A stretch of DNA of 64,000 nt from an uncultured Alphaproteobacteria bacterium (GCA_937988775.1 CALKHP010000052.1:206737-270736), one strand, 5' to 3'. Shown: positions 28,125 to 38,850, numbered from the stretch's first letter. The notes: generated from the sequence alone by a model not told the origin. Program-made: numbers and translations.

Positions 28125-28523
28125 TCAGGCGGTGCGCGCGCGCAAGTGATCGAGCGACCAGCCGCCGGCGCCATGCGCCATCAGCGTCAGGAAACCGCCG
28201 GCGATGGTGAGGTTCTTCCAGAAATTGATCATCTGGCCCTGGCTGGCCGGATCGAAGTGGAACAGATAGCCGGCGATGACGCAGAATCCGGCGAGCAGCA
28301 GCGCGGCAAGGCGGGTCCGGTAGCCGAACAGGATCAGCAGGCCGCCGCCCAGTTCCGTCAGGATGACGAGCGGCAGCAGCCCGCCGGGCAGGCCGGCCTT
28401 GGCCATATAGGCGGCGGTGCCGGCGTAACCGGCGATCTTGCTCCAGCCGCTGGTGATGAAAATCAGCGAGAGCAGCATGCGGCCGGCCAGCGAGGCGGCG
28501 CTTGTCACGGTGGTGTGGTTCAT
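28125..28523 (-). CDS. DoxX family membrane protein
   Basis: 132 residues with four membrane helices. GRMLLSLIFITSGWSKI is the signature start of DoxX proteins, a family tied to redox and quinone chemistry with poorly known roles. The ATG at 28523 is chosen because the longer in-frame reading adds only an arginine-rich, non-hydrophobic stretch. No partner genes are adjacent; the groEL terminator ends the next unit upstream. Confidence 0.82.
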   Translation of the reverse strand: MNHTTVTSAASLAGRMLLSLIFITSGWSKIAGYAGTAAYMAKAGLPGGLLPLVILTELGGGLLILFGYRTRLAALLLAGFCVIAGYLFHFDPASQGQMINFWKNLTIAGGFLTLMAHGAGGWSLDHLRARTA

Positions 28524-28660
28524 TGCGCGTGTCCAGTTCAGGTGGGGCGGCCCCCGGCCGCCTGTTGCTTTCACCCTGCTAGATAGGGCATTTGTGCGCT
28601 GCACAAAACCCCGGCCGGCGAAAACCGGGCTTTGCACGCCTGCAAACGCCTCGCGCCGGC

Positions 28661-28692
28661 AACAAAAAAGAGGCCGGCGAAACGCCGGCCTC
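28661..28692 (-). terminator. Rho-independent terminator of groESL
   Basis: On the minus strand, 30 bases after the groEL stop, GAGGCCGGC pairs with GCCGGCCTC around a 5-base loop and is followed by TTTTTTGTT (plus-strand 28661-28669). Stem plus U-run is a complete intrinsic terminator. Confidence 0.9.
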
Positions 28693-28721
28693 TCATTATG
28701 CTCTTGGTGTGGATGGACTTC

Positions 28722-30359
<1,638 letters not shown>

Positions 30360-30419
30360 GGATCAGGCCTCCGTTTGAACTGGTATGAGGGTGTTGAAAT
30401 CAAAAAGAATGGGCGTCGA

Positions 30420-30707
30420 TCAGCCGATCACGCCCATCACGTCGGATTCCTTCATGATCAGGAGGTCCTGACCGTCGATCTTCACTTCCGTGCCGGACCA
30501 TTTGCCGAACAGAATCTTGTCGCCCTTCTTGACGTCGAGCGGAACCAGCTTGCCGGCCTCGTCGCGCGCGCCCGAGCCGACGGCGATGATCTCGCCTTCC
30601 TGCGGCTTCTCCTTGGCGGTGTCGGGGATGATGATGCCGCCCTTGGTCTTCTCTTCGCTGTCGAGACGGCGAACGACGACGCGGTCGTGCAGAGGACGAA
30701 ACTTCAT
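30420..30707 (-). CDS. groES: Co-chaperonin GroES (Hsp10)
   Basis: 95 residues. MKFRPLHDRVVVRRL opens the family; the mobile loop that docks on GroEL is EEKTKGGIIIPDTAKEKP. The ATG at 30707 follows TGAGGAAACC, a good ribosome binding site. First gene of groES-groEL. Confidence 0.97.
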   Translation of the reverse strand: MKFRPLHDRVVVRRLDSEEKTKGGIIIPDTAKEKPQEGEIIAVGSGARDEAGKLVPLDVKKGDKILFGKWSGTEVKIDGQDLLIMKESDVMGVIG

Positions 30708-30774
30708 GGTTTCCTCACATGTTGCGACGCACGGATCAGGCCGCGCGCCGGTGAAGGGATAACGGATAGGCTCG

Positions 30775-30801
30775 CTGGCACTCACCCTGGGAGAGTGCCA
30801 G
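30775..30801 (-). promoter_or_regulatory. CIRCE element (HrcA operator)
   Basis: Perfect 9-base inverted repeat CTGGCACTC / GAGTGCCAG with a 9-base spacer. The consensus is TTAGCACTC-N9-GAGTGCTAA, so the core GCACTC/GAGTGC is unchanged while the outer bases are changed symmetrically. It lies about 10 bases after the -10 box and 68 bases before groES, where HrcA would block transcription. Confidence 0.93.
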
Positions 30802-30811
30802 AAGTGGACCG

Positions 30812-30841
30812 GAGATAGGAATTGAGGCCGCTGGAGTCAAG
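30812..30841 (-). promoter_or_regulatory. groESL promoter, sigma-70 with overlapping RpoH-like boxes
   Basis: Read on the minus strand: TTGACT, 17 bases, TATCTC fits the housekeeping sigma. The same stretch also reads CTTG, 18 bases, CCTATCT, near the alphaproteobacterial RpoH pattern (CTTG-N17-CCTATNT). The rest of the 395-base groES/flippase gap (30708-31102) holds no further gene that I can support. Confidence 0.7.
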
Positions 30842-31102
30842 GGTTTTCGCGGACGGCCTGCGGCCAGCGCGGGGACGATGGTTAACCCGCGCGGTGCGGC
30901 TGGCCGGTGCGGCCGCCATGCGCCGCTGGTAGCACGGCAAGGCGCAACTGGCCAGCATGGCGGCGGCCGGGAGCGCGGCGCCTTATGGATTTGTAAAGCG
31001 GCCCGCCTGCATTGTCGCAGCGGCTCGCCATGTGGCCGATGGATCGGCAAGGCCCGGCCAGAACAGTTTTTCGTCAAGGGCCAGGGCCGAACACGACACG
31101 CA

Positions 31103-32542
31103 ATGCTGGTTCTCGTCACATTCATCGTCAATGCCGGCTTCAACTTCGCCCTCGGCCTGCTGGTGGCGCATTTCCTCGGCCCGGCCGATTTCGGACGCTA
31201 TGCCTTCGCGCAGGCGATCGGCGTGCTGATCAACGTGACCTTCATCGACTGGGTCAAGCTGAGCACGACGCGCTTCTATTCGCAGAAGACGCGCGCCGCG
31301 CGGCCGAGCCTGCGCCGCACGCTCGATGCCGGCTTCATGATCTCGTCGCTGATCGTGTGCGCCGCCAGCACGATCTGCCTGGTCAGCGGCGTCGATTTCG
31401 GCGTCTCGACGGCGCTCGCCGCCATGGTGCCGGCGATGGCGATCAGCTACGCGCTGTTCGACTATCACACCGCCATGACGCGCGCGCTGTTCAACGATCC
31501 GCTCTATGCGACGATCGTCGTCGGCAAGAACCTGTTCTCGCTGGTGCTGACGGTCGGCGGCGCGTGGTATTTCCGCGATCCGGTGATCGTGCTCGCCGGC
31601 CTGTGCCTGAGCCAGGTCATCGCCTGGCTCACCGTGCGCAAGCCGCTGGCGGAGCCCGGCCCCGGCGGGCCGCCGCTGCCCTCGATCGCCGTCAGCCTGC
31701 TCGCCTATGCGTTGCCGATCGTGCTCGCCAACGCCTTTTACCAGATCGTGCCGATCTATAACCGGGCCGCGATCTCGATAGCGCTCGGCGTCGCCGAAAT
31801 GGGCCAGTATTCGCTGGCCTTCGACATCAGCACCAAGCTGTTCTCGACCATCGGCTCGGCCTTCGACATCCTGCTGTTCCAGCTTGCCGTGCGCATCCAT
31901 CACGAGCGCGGGCTCGCCGCCGCCAGGGAGCAGCTCTCGCATAATCTCGGCATCCTGATCGGCGCCATCGTGCCGCTCGGGCTCGGCCTGTGGTTCGTGT
32001 TGCCGAGCCTCGACGCGATCTTCATCCCGGCCGAGTTCAAGGGCGTGTTCTCCAATTATGTCGCGCAACTGATCCCCGGCCTCGCGGCGCTGTCGCTGAT
32101 GCTGTTCGGCTTCAACCCGGTGCTGCAGATCCGCGACCGCACCTATCCGATCATCATCGCCGGCCTCGTCGGCATCCTGGCCGACATCGCGCTGATCTAC
32201 CGGCTCCCGGCCGGCGCGCCCGGCACGGCCTACGCGCAGGCCCAGACCATGGCGATGGTGCTGGCGCTCGCCGTCACCATCGTGTTCGTGTTCGCGATCA
32301 TGCCGGTCCTGCCGCGCATCCGCGCCATGATCGGCTGCCTTGCCGGCCTCGCCGCCATGACGCTGGTGCTGTGGCCGCTCAGCGGCCTCACGCCCGGTTT
32401 CACGGCGCTGGCGATCTCGGGCGCACTCGGCGCGAGCGCCTATCTCGCCATGCAATATCTGTTCAATGCCGGCGATCTGCGCATGATGCTGGCGAGCCGG
32501 CGGCAGACCGGCTTGCCACCGCAAGACCGAAACGGTCCGTAA
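31103..32542 (+). CDS. Polysaccharide flippase-like protein (MOP superfamily)
   Basis: 479 residues with about 12-14 membrane helices. FNFALGLLVAHFLGPADFGRYAFAQ matches the first helices of Wzx-type lipid-linked sugar exporters. The start at 31103 opens the first helix directly; there is only a weak ribosome binding site, and an in-frame extension upstream is Arg-rich and unlikely. No glycosyltransferase or polymerase genes are close, so the exported polymer is unknown. Confidence 0.75.
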   Translation: MLVLVTFIVNAGFNFALGLLVAHFLGPADFGRYAFAQAIGVLINVTFIDWVKLSTTRFYSQKTRAARPSLRRTLDAGFMISSLIVCAASTICLVSGVDFGVSTALAAMVPAMAISYALFDYHTAMTRALFNDPLYATIVVGKNLFSLVLTVGGAWYFRDPVIVLAGLCLSQVIAWLTVRKPLAEPGPGGPPLPSIAVSLLAYALPIVLANAFYQIVPIYNRAAISIALGVAEMGQYSLAFDISTKLFSTIGSAFDILLFQLAVRIHHERGLAAAREQLSHNLGILIGAIVPLGLGLWFVLPSLDAIFIPAEFKGVFSNYVAQLIPGLAALSLMLFGFNPVLQIRDRTYPIIIAGLVGILADIALIYRLPAGAPGTAYAQAQTMAMVLALAVTIVFVFAIMPVLPRIRAMIGCLAGLAAMTLVLWPLSGLTPGFTALAISGALGASAYLAMQYLFNAGDLRMMLASRRQTGLPPQDRNGP

Positions 32543-32757
32543 ACCACGTCGATCACGTTTGCATTTACCATCACCTGCTCAAGTCAACACTCGGTCAAGC
32601 ATAGCGAGACGAAGCTGGCGGCCGCGCCGCTTTTCCACGCGCAAACCCGGGCGATGCTGGCACTTCATTAAAGGGCTGCGGCCACTCTCGCCGGCGCAAC
32701 GGCGCTTTCCATCGCGCCAGCCTTTGCAGGTCCTGTCATCGATCGAGAGTCTTCGTA

Positions 32758-33555
32758 ATGCACCCTGGATATTCCTGGCCGAGATATTCCTGGCTGAGCG
32801 CCGCCGGCACCGCCCTGATGCTGCTTGGCGCCCCCGTCATGGCGCAGCCGGCCGCGGCCGGCCAAGGCGGGCTCGGCGGCGGTTTCATCGAAATGCTGTT
32901 CAGCGCGCAGAATCCCAACCCGCAAACCCGGGCGGAAACCCGGCGCCAGATTCGCGCCGCGCCGCCGGCGACGCGCGCCTATTGGGGCAATGCCGGTTTC
33001 AACACCCCGGAAGAGCCGGAGGCTGCGCCGCAATTCATCGAGCGCGTGCCGGCGGCGCGCCCGGCCGAACGGCAGGCGTCGCTCGGCGCCTATCCGGTCG
33101 AGCGCGGGCTCGATCCCATCTATCGCCGGCAGGAAGTCGCCTATGACAGCCGCCAGCCGCCCGGCACCATCGTCATCGATACGCCGCATAAATTCCTGTA
33201 CCTGGTGCAGGGCAACGGGCGCGCGCTGCGCTACGGCGTCGGCGTCGGCCGGCCCGGCTTCAAATGGGCCGGCACCAAATCCGTGACCCGCAAGGCCGAG
33301 TGGCCGGGCTGGACGCCGCCGGCCGAAATGCTGAAGCGCCGCCCGGACCTGCCGCGCCACATGGTCGGCGGCCCGGCCAATCCGCTCGGCGCGCGCGCCA
33401 TGTATCTCGGCTCGTCTCTCTACCGCATCCACGGCACCAACGAGCCCCACACCATCGGCACCAACGTGTCCTCGGGCTGCATCCGCCTGCTCAACGCCGA
33501 TGTCATCGACCTGTATAACCGCGTCAAGGTCGGCACCAAGGTCGTGGTGATGTAA
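32758..33555 (+). CDS. L,D-transpeptidase (YkuD domain), exported
   Basis: 265 residues. Signal peptide (SAAGTALMLLGAPVMAQ), a linker of about 110 residues, then a YkuD domain with the catalytic motif HGTN...SSGCIRL (Cys241). These enzymes make 3-3 cross-links in peptidoglycan or attach proteins to it; 3-3 links are common in Hyphomicrobiales. The segment KAEWPGWTPPAEML is typical of the ErfK/YbiS group. A second member lies at 49929. Confidence 0.9.
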   Translation: MHPGYSWPRYSWLSAAGTALMLLGAPVMAQPAAAGQGGLGGGFIEMLFSAQNPNPQTRAETRRQIRAAPPATRAYWGNAGFNTPEEPEAAPQFIERVPAARPAERQASLGAYPVERGLDPIYRRQEVAYDSRQPPGTIVIDTPHKFLYLVQGNGRALRYGVGVGRPGFKWAGTKSVTRKAEWPGWTPPAEMLKRRPDLPRHMVGGPANPLGARAMYLGSSLYRIHGTNEPHTIGTNVSSGCIRLLNADVIDLYNRVKVGTKVVVM

Positions 33556-33613
33556 GCCTCAGGCCGGCCCTTCACGGCCGACGGCGGCGGCCGATGGGGC
33601 TTTCCCTCTCCAT

Positions 33614-33699
33614 AAACGCGACCTCATCCTGAGCTTGTCGAAGGATGGTCCAGAGGGCGAGGAAACATCCTTCGACAAGCTCAGGATGAGGTCGCGTTT
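33614..33699. repeat. Perfect 34-bp inverted repeat, REP family
   Basis: Two exact 34-base arms (33614-33647 and 33666-33699) built from the CCTCATCCTGAGCTTGTCG unit flank an 18-base spacer, between convergent genes. It is the most perfect copy in the window of the repeat also found at 13575 and 52032. Confidence 0.93.
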
Positions 33700-33780
33700 G
33701 TTGTGAGACGGAATTTCGGGCTCCGACTTCCGATATTCCGACTCCCGATATGAGGCACAGGGTGTTTCCGCACATGACAA

Positions 33781-33800
33781 GGCCGGGCGTTTGCCCGGCC
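33781..33800 (-). terminator. Terminator-like hairpin behind the DUF2076 gene
   Basis: GGCCGGGC / GCCCGGCC arms around a 4-base loop, 30 bases after the minus-strand stop at 33830, followed on that strand by TTGTCATG, only a short U-run. Confidence 0.6.
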
Positions 33801-33829
33801 TGTTCCGTTTACGGGTGCGATTGCCGCGC

Positions 33830-34612
33830 TCAGGCCCAGTCGTCGCCGCCGTCGTCGAAGCCGCCATCATCATCGAAGGACGCATCCTGCTGGGCGTCCT
33901 GGTAGGCATCGTCGGCCGCCTGCTGGCGGTCGAGATCGGCATCCTGCTGCGCATCCTGATAGCCGTCATCATAGGATTGCGCCGGCTGATCGCCCTTGCC
34001 GTTCAGCGCGTCGCCGAAGGTCGAGCTATCGAGCGCGCCGGCAGCCGGCGTCGCGGCATGGGCCTGACCACCGCCACCGAAGGCGTTCATCAGCACATTG
34101 CCGAGCATCATGCCGCCCGCCACGCCGGCCGCGGTGGTCGCCGCCGTGCGCAGGAAGCCGCCGGCGGCAGGCGCCTGCTGCTGGCCCCAAGGACCAGGCT
34201 GGCCACCGGGCTGGCCGCCGGGTTGGCCGCCAAACTGAGCCGCCTGAGGCGCCGCCTGCTGGTTCGGCGCGTAACCGGCCGATTGCGGCGGCATGCCGGA
34301 GGGCCGCTGCGGCGCGGGTGCGCTCGCCCCCCCACCGAACAGGCCGGACAGGAAGCCGCCCGATGGCTGCGGCCTGCTCTGCTCGGCTTGCGCCTCGCGC
34401 AGCCGGGCCTGCAACTGCTCGACCTGGGCCTGCAGGTTGGCGACCGCCTGCTCATGGACATAGAGCGATTGCGCCATGACATAGGGCGCATGGGGCTGGC
34501 TGACGACCTGATCGGCGATGAAGCGTTCCGCCTCCGGATCGCGCGGAGCGTCGCCGGCCTGTTTCAAGCGTTCGAAAATTCCGGTAATGACGTCGCGTTC
34601 CTGCGGGGTCAT
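33830..34612 (-). CDS. DUF2076 domain protein
   Basis: 260 residues. The N-terminal 85 residues (MTPQERDVITGIFERL ... a coiled-coil ending QAQVEQLQARLREAQ) are the DUF2076 start. A Gly/Pro/Gln-rich linker with GGQPGGQPGGQPG leads to a short glycine-rich hydrophobic segment (TAAGVAGGMMLGNVLM) and a very acidic tail in which YQDAQQDA occurs twice. DUF2076 proteins are periplasmic or membrane-linked and have no known function. No signal peptide is seen. Confidence 0.8.
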   Translation of the reverse strand: MTPQERDVITGIFERLKQAGDAPRDPEAERFIADQVVSQPHAPYVMAQSLYVHEQAVANLQAQVEQLQARLREAQAEQSRPQPSGGFLSGLFGGGASAPAPQRPSGMPPQSAGYAPNQQAAPQAAQFGGQPGGQPGGQPGPWGQQQAPAAGGFLRTAATTAAGVAGGMMLGNVLMNAFGGGGQAHAATPAAGALDSSTFGDALNGKGDQPAQSYDDGYQDAQQDADLDRQQAADDAYQDAQQDASFDDDGGFDDGGDDWA

Positions 34613-34746
34613 TGCACCATTCTCCTGCCGTTCGGGCGCCGGAGGAACTCCGGCACTGGGACGTTAGCTGGGGATTGTGGCGCGATTTGTCAGCGGCGGC
34701 GAAGGTGAATTATTTGTCATCTTCGCGCCGCTCCGCAGGGCGGGGT

Positions 34747-34840
34747 CGGCGGATCAACTCCGCCGCTGACGGCGGCAAGGCTCGCACGTCCCTCTCCACC
34801 GTCATGGGCCAGCTCGACCGGCCCAGCCCGATGCGAAAAG
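34747..34840. repeat. REP-like palindromes before malate synthase
   Basis: CGGCGGATCAACTCCGCCG (about 34747-34765) and a GTCATGGGCCAGCTCGACCG unit (34801-34840) match units seen at 20143-20240 and 21942. They lie between the DUF2076 gene start and the malate synthase stop. Confidence 0.75.
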
Positions 34841-34865
34841 CGCTGCGCTCGCCGCCCGTGCGTCC

Positions 34866-36467
34866 TTACGCGATCAGCTTGTAAGCCGGCACGGTCAGGA
34901 AGTCCTCGAACTTGGCCGCCAGCGACAGGGTGCGGAACAGGTCGATCGCCTCCGGGAAGCGGCCCTTGGCGTAATTTTCCGCCCCGACCTCGCCCTTGAC
35001 GCGCTCCATCTCCTCCTTGAGGCAGCGCTCGAACAGTTCCGGCGTCGCCTTGGTGCCCTGATCGAGATCGAGCCCGTATTTGACCTGCTGCCAGATCTGG
35101 GCGCGCGAAATCTCGGCGGTCGCGGCATCCTCCATCATGTTGTAGATCGGCACGGCGCCGCGCCCGCGCAGCCACGCCTCGATATATTGCACGCCGACGC
35201 GGATATTCTCGCGGAAACCGGCCTCCGAGCGCGTGCCCTCATGCACCTCGAGCAGGTCCTTGGCCGTCATCGCCACGTCCTCGCGCAGCTTGGACAGTTG
35301 GTTGGCCTGCGGCATCAGCCGGTCGAACACTTCCATCGCCACCGGCACGAGGTCGGGATGGGCGACCCAGGTGCCGTCATGGCCATCGCCCGCCTCGCGC
35401 TCCTTATCGGCGCGCACCTTGGCGAAGGCGGCCTCGTTGGCGGCCGGATTGTTCTTGACCGGAATCTGCGCCGCCATGCCGCCCATGGCGAAGGCGCCGC
35501 GCCGGTGGCAGGTCTTGATCAGCAGCAGGCTGTAGGCGCGCAGGAATGCCTTGCCCATCACGACCTGGCCGCGATCGGGCAGCACATAGGCCTGGTTGTT
35601 GGCGAGCTTCTTGATGAACGAGAAGATGTAGTCCCAGCGGCCGCAATTCAGGCCGACGATATGGTCGCGCATCTCGAACAGGATCTCGTCCATCTCGAAC
35701 GCCGCCGGCAGCGTCTCGATCAGGATCGTCGCCTTGAAAGTGCCGACCGGCAGAGCGAGCTTCTCCTCGGCATGTTCGAACACCGCGTTCCACAGCCGCG
35801 CCTCGAGATGGCCCTCGAGCTTGGGCAGGTAGAAATACGGCGCGGTGCCCTTGGCCTGCATCGCCTTGGCATTGTGGAAAACATAGAGGGCGAAGTCGAA
35901 AAAGGCGCCGGAAACCGGCTCGCCATCGACGGAAAGATGGCTTTCCTCGAGGTGAAGCCCGCGCGGGCGCACCATCAGCACGGCCGGGTTCGGCTTCAGC
36001 TTGTACTGCTTGCCGCTCACGGGATCGGTAAAGTCGATCCGGCCGGTCCACAAATCCTTGAGGTTGATCTGGCCGTCGAGATTATTGGCCCAGGTCGGCG
36101 AATTGGCGTCCTCGAAATCGGTCATGAAGACTTTCGCGCCTGAATTCAACGCGTTGATCACCATCTTGCGGTCGACAGGCCCGGTGATCTCGACGCGACG
36201 GTCGAGAAGATCGGCCGGAATCGCGCCGACCTTCCAGTCGGCATCGCGCACCGCCTTGGTCTCGGGCAGGAAATCCGGCGTCTTGCCGGCGTCGAACTGC
36301 TTCTGGCGCTCGGCGCGCAGGTTGAGCAGCGACTTGCGCGTCGGGTTGAAGCGGCGCTGGATCTCGGCCACGAAGCCAAGCGCCTCGGGCGTCAGGATTT
36401 CCGCGTAACGGGCCACCATCGGGCCGGTGATCGCGACGCCGGGCACGGTATTCTGGGTGTTGCTCAT
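34866..36467 (-). CDS. aceB: Malate synthase, A type
   Basis: 533 residues, the length of malate synthase A (G is about 720). It joins glyoxylate and acetyl-CoA to malate. Seen: VFMTDFEDANSPTW, VRPRGLHLEESH with the catalytic arginine, LIETLPAAFEMDEILFEM and the late GVGAVPIYNMMEDAATAEISR-like block. The start at 36467 has GGAGG six bases upstream; an ATG two codons earlier touches that box and is less likely. The glycolate oxidase genes 4-7 kb away would supply glyoxylate. No isocitrate lyase is in the window. Confidence 0.95.
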   Translation of the reverse strand: MSNTQNTVPGVAITGPMVARYAEILTPEALGFVAEIQRRFNPTRKSLLNLRAERQKQFDAGKTPDFLPETKAVRDADWKVGAIPADLLDRRVEITGPVDRKMVINALNSGAKVFMTDFEDANSPTWANNLDGQINLKDLWTGRIDFTDPVSGKQYKLKPNPAVLMVRPRGLHLEESHLSVDGEPVSGAFFDFALYVFHNAKAMQAKGTAPYFYLPKLEGHLEARLWNAVFEHAEEKLALPVGTFKATILIETLPAAFEMDEILFEMRDHIVGLNCGRWDYIFSFIKKLANNQAYVLPDRGQVVMGKAFLRAYSLLLIKTCHRRGAFAMGGMAAQIPVKNNPAANEAAFAKVRADKEREAGDGHDGTWVAHPDLVPVAMEVFDRLMPQANQLSKLREDVAMTAKDLLEVHEGTRSEAGFRENIRVGVQYIEAWLRGRGAVPIYNMMEDAATAEISRAQIWQQVKYGLDLDQGTKATPELFERCLKEEMERVKGEVGAENYAKGRFPEAIDLFRTLSLAAKFEDFLTVPAYKLIA

Positions 36468-36558
36468 GGTCATCCTCCGGTTTTGCCAGAGGCTAGCCCA
36501 CGCCCTGATCTTTCTCCATAGACAAAAATAATCTTCACTTATGCCAATATGGAAACAA

Positions 36559-37203
36559 TCAATGCCTGATGGAGCGAACCGCTTCGGCGAGGCCATACGC
36601 CGCGGCTTGCGGGTCCGGCTGGCCGCAGATCGCCGAGACGACGGCAACGCCATCGGCGCCGATGGCGATCAACGGCGCGACATGCTGCTCCTGGATGCCG
36701 CCGATCGCCACCACCGGCAGCGGCGAGGCCAGCCGGCGCGCCGCGAAACCGCCAATGCCGAGCGGCTCGGCCGCATTCGGCTTGGTGCGCGCATCGACCG
36801 CGAAGATCGGGCCGATGCCGAGGTAATCGACGAGCGCAGGATCAGCGGCGGCGATCTCATCATGCTCGCGCGCCGACAGGCCAAGGATCAAGTCCGGGCC
36901 GATCAGGGCGCGGACGTCGGCCGGCGCCATGTCGGACTGGCCGACATGCACGCCATCGGCATCGGCTGCGAGTGCCACGTCGATGCGGTCGTTGACGATC
37001 ACCGGCACGCCGAGCGGACGCAATGCCGCGACCAGCGCGCGCGCCTGCTCGACGAGCGCGCGGCCACCGGCCTGGGTATCGCGCAGTTGCACGATGCCCG
37101 CGCCGCCATGGACGGCGGCCAGCGCCGTCTCGACAAGGCCGAGGCCGGCGCACAGACGCGGGTCGGTGACGAGATAAACCGAGAGATCAAGGCGCTTACG
37201 CAA
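36559..37203 (-). CDS. thiE: Thiamine-phosphate synthase
   Basis: 214 residues. It joins hydroxymethylpyrimidine diphosphate and thiazole phosphate to thiamine phosphate. LVTDPRLC, GIVQLRD, VIVNDRIDVALAADADGVHVGQ and VVAIGGI are the family motifs. The start is a TTG at 37203 with GAGGTG seven bases upstream; it overlaps the end of thiM by eight bases. The phosphate-binding and metal residues appear complete. Confidence 0.92.
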   Translation of the reverse strand: MRKRLDLSVYLVTDPRLCAGLGLVETALAAVHGGAGIVQLRDTQAGGRALVEQARALVAALRPLGVPVIVNDRIDVALAADADGVHVGQSDMAPADVRALIGPDLILGLSAREHDEIAAADPALVDYLGIGPIFAVDARTKPNAAEPLGIGGFAARRLASPLPVVAIGGIQEQHVAPLIAIGADGVAVVSAICGQPDPQAAAYGLAEAVRSIRH

Positions 37204-38011
37204 GGCCCGTCACCTCGCCGATCTCCACTTCCGCCGCGAGCGCATCCGGCTCGAGCCGGTAAAGCCCGTCGATGAAGGCGGTGCGGAAGCTCGCGGGGGC
37301 ATCGGACTGGCGCGCCGCGTGCGCGCCAACGACACCGAACATCGCCAAGGCCGCGACGGCCGCCTCGAGCGGGCTGTCGGCGACGGCCGCGAAAGCGGCG
37401 ACCGAGGCGCTGAGCGAACAGCCGAGCGCGGTGACATAAGGCATCACGGCAGCGCCGCCGGCGACGGTCAGCATCGTCGCGCCGGCGGCGACATAATCGG
37501 TCTCGCCGGTCATCGCCACCACGCTGCCCGACAGGCGCGCGAGGCTGGCGGCATCCTTGGTCGCGGCCTTCGCCGTCATCACGGTATCGACGCCGCGCGA
37601 GCCGCCAAGCGCGCCGCCGAGCGCGGCAATCTCGCCGGGATTGCCGCGAATGATCGTCGGCTTCAGATCGACCAGGCCGCGCGCGGCGGCAAGCCGGAAC
37701 GGCGTCGCGCCGCAGCCGACCGGATCGAGCACCCAGGGTTTTCCGAGGGCGTTCATCTTGGCGGCGGCAAGCCGCATCGCCTTGACGGACTCGACCGAGA
37801 GCGTGCCGATATTGGCCACAAGGCCATCGGCGACGGCGGCGAAATCCTCGACCTCCTCCGGCGCCATGATCATCGCCGGCGAGGCACCGAGCGCCAGCAG
37901 CACGTTGGCGGAAATATCCATTGCCACGGCATTGGTGATGTTGTGGACGAGCGGGCGCTTGTCCCGCAACAGGCTAAGCAGATCACCGCAACGCCTGGCC
38001 GATACCGCCAT
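37196..38011 (-). CDS. thiM: Hydroxyethylthiazole kinase
   Basis: 271 residues. It phosphorylates thiazole alcohol for salvage. LVHNITNAVAMDISANVLLALGASP opens the family and GNPGEIAAL and the late VTALGCSLSASVAAF motif (ribokinase-type anion hole with the general base Cys) are intact. It forms the two-gene unit thiM-thiE; thiD is absent. I looked for a TPP riboswitch (CUGAGA and UGAACC cores) in the 146 bases upstream and found none. The repeat at 38090 lies in that stretch. Confidence 0.95.
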   Translation of the reverse strand: MAVSARRCGDLLSLLRDKRPLVHNITNAVAMDISANVLLALGASPAMIMAPEEVEDFAAVADGLVANIGTLSVESVKAMRLAAAKMNALGKPWVLDPVGCGATPFRLAAARGLVDLKPTIIRGNPGEIAALGGALGGSRGVDTVMTAKAATKDAASLARLSGSVVAMTGETDYVAAGATMLTVAGGAAVMPYVTALGCSLSASVAAFAAVADSPLEAAVAALAMFGVVGAHAARQSDAPASFRTAFIDGLYRLEPDALAAEVEIGEVTGLA

Positions 38012-38089
38012 CGAAAAATCCCCCCGTGCCGCCGTGTTTCAAAAACCGGGACGGCTTTAGCATGGCTGCCGTGGCAGGCGAAATCGCTA

Positions 38090-38118
38090 GAGCAAGTTCG
38101 TCTGTTGCGAACTTGCTC
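38090..38118. repeat. Dispersed palindrome, copy 2 (GAGCAAGTTCG arms)
   Basis: Exact duplicate of 7444-7472, arms and loop. It lies between the DUF2461 stop and the thiM start, both minus strand. Confidence 0.85.
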
Positions 38119-38157
38119 CACCCATAATGTGCTCTAGCCGCATGCCAGCATCCCGGT

Positions 38158-38850
38158 TTAGTCGCGTGTCTCGACGAGCGCACCCCAGCCCCAGCGCAGC
38201 AGCGGCAGCACATTGCCGGCAAAACGCACGATCGCATCCGCGAAAGCCGGCGTCTCGACCAGCGCCGCCTCGACCGGCAGGCGGGTGAGGAAGGACTTGC
38301 GCCGGATCGCGGCGGCGAGGTCGGGATCGGTGACGGCATCGAAGCCGCGCGGCAGGCGCGTCAGCATCTCGGCCTCGGCCAGCGCCAGACCGGCACCGGA
38401 AAGTGCCGCCAGCATGGCACGATATGCGGCCGGGTCGCGCTGGATAGCGGCGCGCAGCCGCGCCAGAACCGGCGGATCGGGCCGGAAGAAGCCGGCCGCC
38501 AGAAAGCAGCCCTTTGGATCGACCTGGATATACAGAATACCGGGCTCGAGCCTGGCGCCGGTGCGCGACAGCGTGCCGCCGGCATGGGTCTTGTACAGGT
38601 CCCTACTCTTCGAGAAGCGCACGTCGCGGTTGAGGCGGAACAGCGAGCCCTTGCGGCTACCCTTGAGCGGAATGCCGGCCTGCTCGAAACGCGCGCTCAG
38701 GTCCTCGATCAGGTCGCCGAAGGGCTGCTTGACCTGGGTTTCGTAGAGCGCCCGGTTGTCGTCGAACCATTCCTTCGACTGGTGGAAGGCGAGCGCCTTG
38801 AAGAATGGCAACGCCTCGGGCCCGAAACCAACGAACGCCATCGCGCTCAC
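38158..38850 (-). CDS. DUF2461 (TIGR02453) protein
   Basis: 230 residues. LPFFKALAFHQSKEWFDDNR and RDVRFSKSRDLYKTHAGG are the DUF2461 signatures; the family is widespread and without known function. The GTG start at 38850 overlaps the glcF stop (GTGA), which points to translational coupling; the ATG at 38841 is the alternative. It ends the glc-associated minus-strand unit. Confidence 0.8.
   Translation of the reverse strand: MSAMAFVGFGPEALPFFKALAFHQSKEWFDDNRALYETQVKQPFGDLIEDLSARFEQAGIPLKGSRKGSLFRLNRDVRFSKSRDLYKTHAGGTLSRTGARLEPGILYIQVDPKGCFLAAGFFRPDPPVLARLRAAIQRDPAAYRAMLAALSGAGLALAEAEMLTRLPRGFDAVTDPDLAAAIRRKSFLTRLPVEAALVETPAFADAIVRFAGNVLPLLRWGWGALVETRD

Noticed and set aside
30878..31102. In-frame 75-codon extension of the flippase gene
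   Set aside because: It is Arg/Gly/His-rich, lacks hydrophobic character and has no start signal, and it would run into the groESL promoter region.
38012..38157. TPP riboswitch before thiM
   Set aside because: I searched for the CUGAGA and ACCUGAU-type cores on the minus strand and found neither; only the dispersed palindrome is there.
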